Shown here in pieces: positions 32,641 to 39,158 of a DNA stretch of 39,158 bases (the stretch's first letter is position 1; every line of letters begins with the position of its first letter). The stretch is from Prototheca cutis (Eukaryota > Chlorophyta > Trebouxiophyceae > Chlorellales > Chlorellaceae), in the NCBI GenBank assembly GCA_002897115.2, contig BCIH01000010.1, forward strand, positions 636,304-675,461, in the 5' to 3' direction. The notes beneath the pieces are model-generated. The model was not told the origin of the DNA, did not search any database, and saw only the letters and a program-made list of their open reading frames with translations. Position numbers and translations under genes: made by a program.

Positions 32641-33023
32641 GGAGTATGGGAGGTCCACAGCTGTGGAGGAATCGGCCGCGGCAGCTGGTCGCTGTCTGTG
32701 CCATGACCCAGACCAAAAACGTGAGCGAGCAAGCCCACTCGCGCGCGCTGCATCAAGGATAAATCAGTGCAGAGCACGGCCCCCACCCTCCTCTCTCCCC
32801 TGTCCTCTCGGCAACCGTCGCTTGTATCTGCACCACCACCACCTTTGTAGAGCTGCGGGCAAGCAGCCACACTCGCTCCCGTCATTGCCGCCTTGCTGCA
32901 GCCACCTGTTTCCAACTGAATCCCCCCGTCCCGCGCCCCGTCCGATTTGCGGAAACTCGGCCCAGTGTCTGCAGTAGGACTGTTTGCCTGTCGCCTGTAA
33001 CAAAACCAATGCGAGCTGCATGG
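32641..33023. other. convergent 3' region, 68-aa gene / PTRHD1
   Basis: About 380 bp between two stops. A TGTAA at 32996-33000 on the plus strand could serve the 68-aa gene. No other feature. Confidence 0.45.
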
Positions 33024-33724
33024 TCATCTTAGTCGCGTCTTGCACAGCTGTAGCCGCCGGAGCACAGGCCCAACCACCGACTTTCGGCAGGGGGCTGTAG
33101 CCAGGCATGTCGGCTCATTCTCGGGCTGTTCTGTCCAGAGCTTGTGTGGGATGCCGGCGTCCACCAAGCTCTTGCAGGCGCGCTCAAGGGCAGGCCGGTC
33201 CTTGACTTCCAGAACAACCTACACTGATGCTTGTGTGTGTGTGCGTGCGTGTGGGAAGGGGGTAGCTCGATCCCGGGCGTGGTTGGCACTGCAACTATGC
33301 ACGATGACAGCAGCCGCAGCAACCTCACCTTGCACATGGAATCCAGCGCATCTGGGGCACAGTACTGCTCCGTGTCGGGGCTGTGCCGCGATTCCCAGAC
33401 TGCTGCCACGGAGGCATGGCATCCCTGGGCCATGACGGCGCCCAGGTTCCAGCCCAGGGTTGTCCACAGGTCTGTCCGGATGAGAATGTATTGAACCAGG
33501 GGGTCCTCCACAGGAGCCCCTGGGCCCGCCGTGGCCATGACACGCACGCCGATGGCCGGCTGAAAGTTGGGCGATGTGTTTAGCGGGCCAGGTAATGGCT
33601 CTGCATGAGATATCAGGGCACGGGGCTGCCCTCGTTGTCCTGCGATCGAGAACCGGCCGAAGCCGATAGCCTGCTTGGAGGGCCGGCAGCTCCGGGCAAT
33701 CCACTGGCGAGCAGCAGTGCTCAT
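33024..33724 (-). CDS. PTRHD1: PTRHD1-like peptidyl-tRNA hydrolase domain protein
   Basis: Belongs to the PTH2-like fold; the animal homolog PTRHD1 is annotated as a putative peptidyl-tRNA hydrolase. Exons: 33724-33329 and 33218-33024 (196 aa). The domain begins at LVQYILIRTDLW and keeps AVMAQGCHASVAAVW, where PTH2 enzymes carry their active-site His, then VVLEVKDRPALERACKSLVD, GIPHKLWTEQPENEPTCLAT and a C-terminal RRLQLCK. About 70 residues before the domain are basic and low in acidic residues, suggesting an organelle-targeting leader. An internal ATG (MATAGPGAP) would give a cytosolic form. The frame through the leader is unspliced. Confidence 0.88.
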
Positions 33725-33993
33725 TCACCTCTCAACGCATCCACAGTTGTGGCAATCAATTCCTGTTTGTGCCTGGTCAAGTTTTGGGGGCGAAGGCCCG
33801 TTCGCCTGCGCTCAACACAGTCCTGTCCCGGTCCACCAGCACCCATCTTTGGGCCGGACGCTCAGGGAACAATTGACCCACTGTTCCAGCCTCATGATGA
33901 AATCCACACCGAGAGCGTCGCCACTCATGTTCACAGCGCTAAAACAACGTGTATTCAGACGTGAGCATGAGATGTGGGCAGGAGACGTGTGAG

Positions 33994-34099
33994 TACCGTG
34001 CAGGGCAAAAATAATGCAACCAGCTCAGCCAGCAACAGCATCACATCACCCCGGGGGTTTACTGGGCATCACTGATGGCCGAAAATTTTCACACTCTGC
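33994..34099 (-). repeat. 105-bp inverted repeat, right arm
   Basis: Reverse-complement partner of 31806-31910. Lies about 270 bp upstream of the PTRHD1 start and points in the direction of that gene's transcription. Outside the arm boundaries the two loci share nothing obvious. Confidence 0.85.
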
Positions 34100-34418
34100 A
34101 CAGTACATAGGGGGTTCAAACACAAAAACGAAGTCCATCTATGACGGGGGACCCTCTCCAGATCCCTTTTGGGACGAGGGAGTGCTGTTCTCCCCTTTGC
34201 CAACGTCCAGAAAGAAAGACCGGCAGGGAGGATCCAATGCCATGACCGTGGCATCCGGGGCAAGCAAGCAAGCTCAGGGATATCAGTGCGTGCGAGGGGA
34301 AGTGTCATGGCAGGGGGGGAACGCCCTCCACATCATTGCATTGTGCAGTTCTGAGCGAGGTTCCTATCAAAAGGGCAAGTGCCAAGCACAGAAGGCCCTC
34401 TCAGACTCTTGAAAAAAA

Positions 34419-34423
34419 TTACA
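34419..34423 (-). terminator. TGTAA poly(A) signal of metallophosphatase
   Basis: TGTAA on the minus strand, about 50 bp after the stop codon of the metallophosphatase, the normal spacing for a chlorophyte poly(A) signal or a little more. Confidence 0.5.
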
Positions 34424-34473
34424 ATGCCACGGTTGCCGTGGCGGTGGGTGTGGGTGTGGGTATGGGGAGGCGG

Positions 34474-34642
34474 CTACGCCGCTGGGTTCTGGGCGCAGAG
34501 CCGCAGCCTCGAGCGCTGGGGCTCCAAAGTAACACTGTCGTACACCTCCATGTCTGTGCAGATGGAAAGGAGCTTGGAGGGTGGGGGTTGGATGTCAATA
34601 ACACCAATGAATGCTCAAAGGGCCTAGGCTCTGGCCCCCCCC

Positions 34643-34689
<47 letters not shown>

Positions 34690-37305
34690 CCATCAACATG
34701 CACACATCCAACATATGGCTAGGCTGACCTTCTGTTCCGACAAACTCGAGGTGCATGGATCCGCCGTACGGTTGAACGGTGATGCGGAGGTACCCAAACC
34801 GTTCCTCTGTGGCTTCCACCCATTCAAACTGCTCCGACTCCACGCCCGACAGCTTGCGGCCGCTGGTGCCCACGATGAGGTGCGACATGCCGCCCTCCTC
34901 GGGCCGCAGGCACACCCCGGCAAACACGTTGCACGAGCGTGAGTAGGAGTGCACGTGGCCTGACAATACCAGATCCACCTCGTACCGACTCAGCAGCGAC
35001 TCCAGCTGCTCCCTGAGCAACCGGAGATGGGAATGAAGTTGTGGAGGAAGATTCCCGACCAGCGTGTGTGTTTCTTGGAGCTGGGATGAGTCAATGATTT
35101 CAAACGCCTTCCCAATGATTTTCCCGCTTCCAAACAAATCCCCCAAAACCCCCTCCGAAATCCCATTTACCTAAGGTGCTCGCCGACGATGCGGTTGGAC
35201 TTGTGAGGAAACACGACGTACATGGGCCGGTGCATGCCGACAACAAGCCACGGCGTCGTGCAGCGATCGACATGCACCAGTTCGTCGACCAGCCACTCGT
35301 ACTGCTCCGACCCGGGCTGCAGATCGTGCTCGGTTGACACCGTGACAAAGCGCACGGGGCCCTGGCTAAACGCGTACCAGAAGGGTGGGTTGGAGGGCCG
35401 CAGCTTGCGGTTGGCTGACGTCCAGTCGCAGCTTACTGATGAGCCGCCATTGACGGTGCTGGTCTTCAAGGTAACAGCACCAGACACCCGGCGCAGCGTT
35501 GGATTTTCACACAGCTGTCCAGCCGTGGCATTTCCTCCTGCCGTTCCCGCAGCCACCATGGCGCCAATGTTCCCGGCAATCGTCGAGGCGTCCCAGTGAC
35601 CTGAGCCAGCTTGGCCAGGCATGGAGAATCGCATGGCTGCGGCCAGGCCGCACTCGCCGCCAGAGTCGTTGCCGTAATTGCCCCAGGAGGGGTCGTACGG
35701 CCGGTCGGCGCCAGAGGGGTCGCCGCTCGCGGCACTGCCGCCGCCGTGCTTCCAGTCGTACTCGTGGTTGCCGATGCCCACCATGTACGGCACGCGCGAA
35801 GCCACAGGCTCGATATTAGACATGAATGTGTCCCAGATCTGTTGCAAAGCATTTTTTTGGGGGGGGGAGAGGGTGGTCCAGGGACGCGTTGTTAAAACCG
35901 ACTAAACATTTGTCAAGTCCAGGACACACATGGGCGGCGCTGTTCACCGCTCCAGGCTCCTCAGCACCGCCGGAACCCCCGCGCCCCGCAGCGCACCTCC
36001 TTTCTGCCATTGGCATAGGACAGGTCCCCAATGTGGTAGACCAGCTGGGCACCAGCGTCTACCTCCTCCGCGAGGCGATGGCTGGTCTCGGTGCCGCCGG
36101 GCGACTTGGCTGCGCGGTGCTCCGACTCGCCCATGTCGCCAAATGCGACAAAACGAAGGCCTTCCTCGGGCCCGGGGGTCGCAGGCGCCCGGAACCGAAT
36201 CGAGTCGCCATGCCGGATCTGCGGTGACAGTCGCAGGTATGCGTGTGTGTTGGCAAGGATGCCAGGGATGGCTGGCTGGTTCTCCAGCGGAAATGAAGGG
36301 CGGGCGGATGGAAAAGAGGGAGGGAGGACAGCAGCAACAAACATGCAAGGACAGAAAATTATGGTCACCAAGACACGCTCGCATGTGTAACCCACCCCAA
36401 CGCTCCTGACCCATACCTTGTAGCGGTAGTGAGCCCCTGGGGTCAGGCCCGTGAGAAGGACAGAGTGCAGGTAGAGCGGGGCTGACACCATGTCACGTGC
36501 CGGGCTGGAGCACATGTCGTGGTTGCTGTACGAGTCGGAGTCACCCTTGAGCTCGTTGGCGTCCAGGGATGGGACGTCGCTGATGCCGTTGGTGTCCGTC
36601 TCCCAAAACACCACAGAGGGCGGGCACCTGGGACAATTTTTTTTTTTTGGGGGGGGGGGGGGGTTGTTGAAAGGTGGGGAAGCTTGGAGAGTGTTGGTTG
36701 CCCGTCGGCCGACTCTTCTCAAAAAACAAGGGTGCACGTGGACCCAGCACGCGTGGCCGATGCAGGATGCAGCATCGGACACGCATGTGTGCATGTCCAA
36801 ATGCATGCATCAATACACAAAACCCTGGTGGCGATATGCCCTCCCAGCGCCGTGCTCAGCGAGGGACATTTGCTGCCGCAGGTGACGTGTCGTTGCGTAC
36901 CCACACAGCCCACCTGTCACGCAACGTACCCATCATGCCCTGTCCTCCAGGAGACAAGAATCGAAGTCGGGTCTCCCGTCAGGGCCAGATGCGCCTGGGC
37001 GGATAAAGTGGGTCGGGCAGTCCGAGGTTGGCTGGTTGGGCCCCGGGTTCCCAGGTAGAGAGGCTAGGGCGGGAACAGGCCAAAGGGCTGCGCCGGGTTG
37101 CACACGACAGTCGTACAAGCCAAATCCACAAGCTCCAGTCATAGTGCAGGGTGCTGCATGCCACACCCCGCACCTCCAGCGGTCGGCAGGCGCCATTCGA
37201 GAGCACGCTCAGCGAGTGAACTACAGAGCGCGAGGTCGCCTCGACCAAGGCCGCCCAGCAAAGCAGCGCAAGAAGTGCCCAAGGCGACACTTTGCCATGA
37301 GCCAT
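34474..37305 (-). CDS. secreted purple-acid-phosphatase-like metallophosphatase
   Basis: Likely an extracellular or vacuolar binuclear metallophosphatase, closest in motif style to the PAP2/PAP9 type. Exons: 37305-37117, 36994-36930, 36627-36417, 36218-35997, 35838-35171, 35012-34729, 34553-34474 (572 aa, frame closed). A signal peptide (AHGKVSPWALLALLCWAALVEA) precedes an FN3-like segment (AHLALTGDPTSILVSW). Metal-ligand motifs in order: GDMGE (D about 183), GDLSYANG (D about 220), GNHEYDW (N about 253), GMHRPMY (H about 432) and GHVHSYSR (471-473). An insert of about 90 residues after NHEYDW is Gly/Ser-rich. The end of exon 1 (WLWI region, 37117) is the least certain junction; a donor at GAG|GTGCGG is an alternative in the same phase. 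Confidence 0.87.
34644..34689. repeat. (CA)n microsatellite in metallophosphatase intron
   Basis: About 22 CA units in the last intron of the metallophosphatase gene, close to the donor at 34728. Confidence 0.95.
36637..36663. repeat. T-run followed by G-run in metallophosphatase intron
   Basis: About 12 T followed by about 15 G on the plus strand, immediately next to the acceptor of the exon at 36627. On the coding strand this is C15A12, so the polypyrimidine tract lies just beyond an A run. Length is prone to sequencing error. Confidence 0.85.
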
Positions 37306-38269
37306 GTGCCGTCTAGGGGAACGTGAAAATTGGGTCCTCCCCAAGCAGGGCCCCGGGGAATTCGAATGGCGGGGGAACAAGCCCTAGTGTCCCCAGCCCG
37401 CCGGCACCGGCAAAGCGAACAGAACGTTAGCAGTCGTCTGTCAATGCGAAAGAATTACAAACTTGAAGCTGTTCGTAAATTTCAGATGGCGAGTGACATT
37501 GGCCCCCCTGGAGAGACCGAGACAGAGGAATATTCCGGCGATGCGTACGTACGTGGGGGAACAGTCTGGAGAGGCGGTGGCATCTGAGCGGGTTGCCAAC
37601 TGGGCACACAAAAAGTGCGGGAGATCCAAAAACCTCCCTGCAAAGCCACATGTCCTCCCGCACAAGCTCCCCCTGAAGCTCGAAAGCTCTTGATTGCAGG
37701 AAGAACGATGTGGATCATGTGCGCAAGACCGTCGCGAGTAGATTGATGATCTGTGCGCATCTGTTCCTGGAGCCGAGTGGCAGACGGCCGGTCAGGGCGT
37801 GATGGGAAGCGCCGCTGTAGATCGGGGCGGGGCTTTGGAAAAAGTGGAATGGAAGCGCTGTCAGAACAACGCTGTAGCAGCCATGCCCCTTTTCATCTGA
37901 AAGAGCTGGTCACATGCGATCGCCAGCAGATGGACACGGTTCAGAGCTGGTATGGAGGTTGACAACACCAGCACAGGGCAGGCACGCCAGAGGATGGGCC
38001 AAGCCCTCGACCGGCGAGGCAAGGGCGTTCTGAGGGCTCGTGTATCGTTAGTCAAAACTGTTTAATCATCACCCCATTACATCCCGTGGAAGCCTTTGAA
38101 TGAGATTCAACAGTGGGGCACACAGCAGTCAGCTTCAATTGGGCCGCGCACATATCGCCTGGTGACATCCTAAAGGAAGATTGATTTGGGCCACGATCAG
38201 CTGGGCCCGCGCACTCCCAACGGGGCATGCGCATGCAGTCATGTACTTGGTTCATGGCAAGCAAAGGAA
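37306..38269. other. intergenic region before copy B
   Basis: About 960 bp between the metallophosphatase start and the stop of the copy B gene. It must hold the metallophosphatase promoter. From about 38.05 kb on it matches the 3' flank of gene A in inverse orientation. No gene seen in the rest. Confidence 0.5.
38077..38081 (-). terminator. TGTAA poly(A) signal of copy B
   Basis: TGTAA on the minus strand about 190 bp after the copy B stop. At the matching place in the flank of gene A the sequence is GATGCAG, so the signal is not conserved there. Confidence 0.35.
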
Positions 38270-38995
38270 CTATCGCAAACTCCGCTGCCAGAAGCAGAGC
38301 AACCAGCCGACAGCAAAGGATGCTTGCACTGCCAGCCGCACCCACAGAGATTGCACGTGCTGTAGCAGCAGTCGGATTATGTTGAGGAAAGACAGCATGC
38401 CAGCTAGAGAGAGGGGCCACATCACCACATATCGCATCCATCGCCCCCGTGCCAGCGTGCGGCTTTCTTGCAGTCCACAGTCAGCCGGTCTTCCAGACAC
38501 CTTTAAAATGTTACGCAGCGTCACAGGTAGAGTGGGCTGCCTTGGGCCACTGCGCCATCGGCAAGCGACAAGCAGTGGCAGGCAGCCAGTCGCGAGGGCT
38601 GGCGTGCTCTCTGGGGCTGTCGATCACCCACGATCTCTCGACAACCACTGTCGCACCTCGTGCACCCAAAGCACTCCCAGAACAACAATTGCCCACGCAC
38701 CAGGGTTAGAAATTTGAATCGTTGCCTCCACTCCAGCTGCCAAGAAACCAGGAATGCAGCAAGGACCGAAAACGGAGCTCCAACCGCGATTGCCTGGGTG
38801 AGGATGCCGAGTGCAGTGCCGGCATTGCTNTGGGCCGTCGCTTGCATGCAATACTACCAGAGTTGACAACCCAAGGGCCAGCACGCAGCCGCAGCTGCAC
38901 GAACCGCAACTGCCATGACTGCGCTGCCAAAGATCACCGCACTCGCACCTTGGCAAAACCAAAAGGCGCTCCTACCGCAAAGCAACCAAGGCTCG
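38270..38995 (-). CDS. multi-pass membrane protein, 3' half (copy B, truncated by contig end)
   Basis: Paralogue of the gene at 29019-31069. Three exons are visible: 38995-38949 (47 nt), 38793-38701 (93 nt) and 38500-38270 (231 nt), with the same lengths and phases as exons 6-8 of copy A. Shared stretches include VGAPFSVLAAFLVSWQLEWR, VSGRPADCGLQESRTLARG and VVMWPLSLAGML. Differences are mostly conservative (LTLERVQCPW in A, LLLQHVQSLW in B) and there is no stop or frameshift, so the copy looks functional as far as it can be read. N at 38830 falls in the intron. The 5' exons lie beyond the window. Confidence 0.7.
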
Positions 38996-39127
38996 CTGCA
39001 AGCGCATGATCGGTTGGGAAGCGAGGGCTTGTGCAAGGGTGCACACCCACGTTTCCAGGTGTCAGGCTCAAACCCTGCCTGCAGCTGTCGGGAAGTCCCA
39101 TCGCAACAGCAAGCCCTATCCCTAGGC

Positions 39128-39129
<2 letters not shown>

Positions 39130-39158
<29 letters not shown>
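39130..39158. other. terminal poly-C run
   Basis: Twenty-nine consecutive C at the very end of the sequence, most simply a read or assembly artefact at a contig edge. Confidence 0.8.

Larger units (their letters stand above)
33725..34473. other. PTRHD1 upstream region with repeat arm
   Basis: About 750 bp between the PTRHD1 start and the stop of the metallophosphatase gene (same strand). Contains the right inverted repeat arm and the metallophosphatase poly(A) signal. An open plus-strand frame through the repeat (34014-34412) has no recognisable similarity. Confidence 0.5.

Noticed and set aside
34014..34412. 132-codon plus-strand frame through the right repeat arm
   Set aside because: No similarity, no conserved partner in the left arm, and it overlaps the poly(A) region of the metallophosphatase.
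34644..34689. Regularly spaced repeat considered as CRISPR-like
   Set aside because: It is a plain CA microsatellite without spacers, in a eukaryotic intron.
1..39158. tRNA and rRNA genes
   Set aside because: No cloverleaf with B-box-like GGTTCGANTCC and no rRNA core sequence was noticed on either strand; a tRNAscan run would be decisive.

Overview
This is a GC-rich nuclear contig from a green alga. Nearly every gene is split by short introns (about 90-450 bp, almost all GT-AG), and TGTAA poly(A) signals typical of chlorophytes lie downstream of several stop codons. The gene set mixes ordinary eukaryotic nuclear genes with plastid ones: an arginine-biosynthesis enzyme with a transit-like leader and a plastid S1 protein resembling pTAC10/PAP3. 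A trebouxiophyte of the Chlorella/Auxenochlorella type is my inference; the sequence does not prove the genus. The scattered Ns and the terminal run of 29 Cs mark draft-quality sequence. All gene models below were spliced by hand, and I kept only joins where reading frame, splice sites and family similarity agreed.

Layout. 0.3-2.9 kb: GCN5 histone acetyltransferase (+). 3.2-4.9 kb: UFD1 (-). 5.3-5.9 kb: ERH (+). 6.3-8.3 kb: calnexin (-). 8.6-13.0 kb: TMTC-like ER O-mannosyltransferase with a TPR-like C-terminal half (+), head-to-head with calnexin across 267 bp. 13.4-15.7 kb: argC (-). 16.1 kb: a 77-residue membrane protein (+). 16.6-18.1 kb: RBM42-like RRM protein (-). 18.5-20.0 kb: LCMT1 (-). 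20.4-22.3 kb: bHLH factor (+) with two CACGTG boxes in its upstream region. 22.7-24.3 kb: pTAC10-like S1 protein (-). 24.5-24.8 kb: a candidate structured Pol III RNA. 25.3-27.5 kb: five-KH RNA-binding protein (+).

The right third (27.5-39.2 kb) is less ordinary. It holds an unrecognised multi-pass membrane protein gene (29.0-31.1 kb, +), whose 3' half recurs in opposite orientation at the contig end (38.3-39.0 kb, -) with identical exon lengths and a related 3' flank. Directly after the first copy is a fragment resembling the zinc-ribbon/RuvC-III end of a Fanzor/TnpB nuclease. Then come two ~105-bp inverted repeat arms about 2.1 kb apart. They enclose two convergent genes, a 68-residue membrane protein (+) and PTRHD1 (-), and each arm lies 230-270 bp upstream of one of them. 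A secreted purple-acid-phosphatase-like metallophosphatase (34.5-37.3 kb, -) follows.

Functional themes: chromatin, RNA and protein modification (GCN5, ERH, RBM42, LCMT1, KH, bHLH), ER quality control and glycosylation (calnexin, TMTC, UFD1), and plastid metabolism and transcription (argC, S1 protein). Several neighbours are divergent pairs with 270-410 bp between start codons, so shared promoters are likely.
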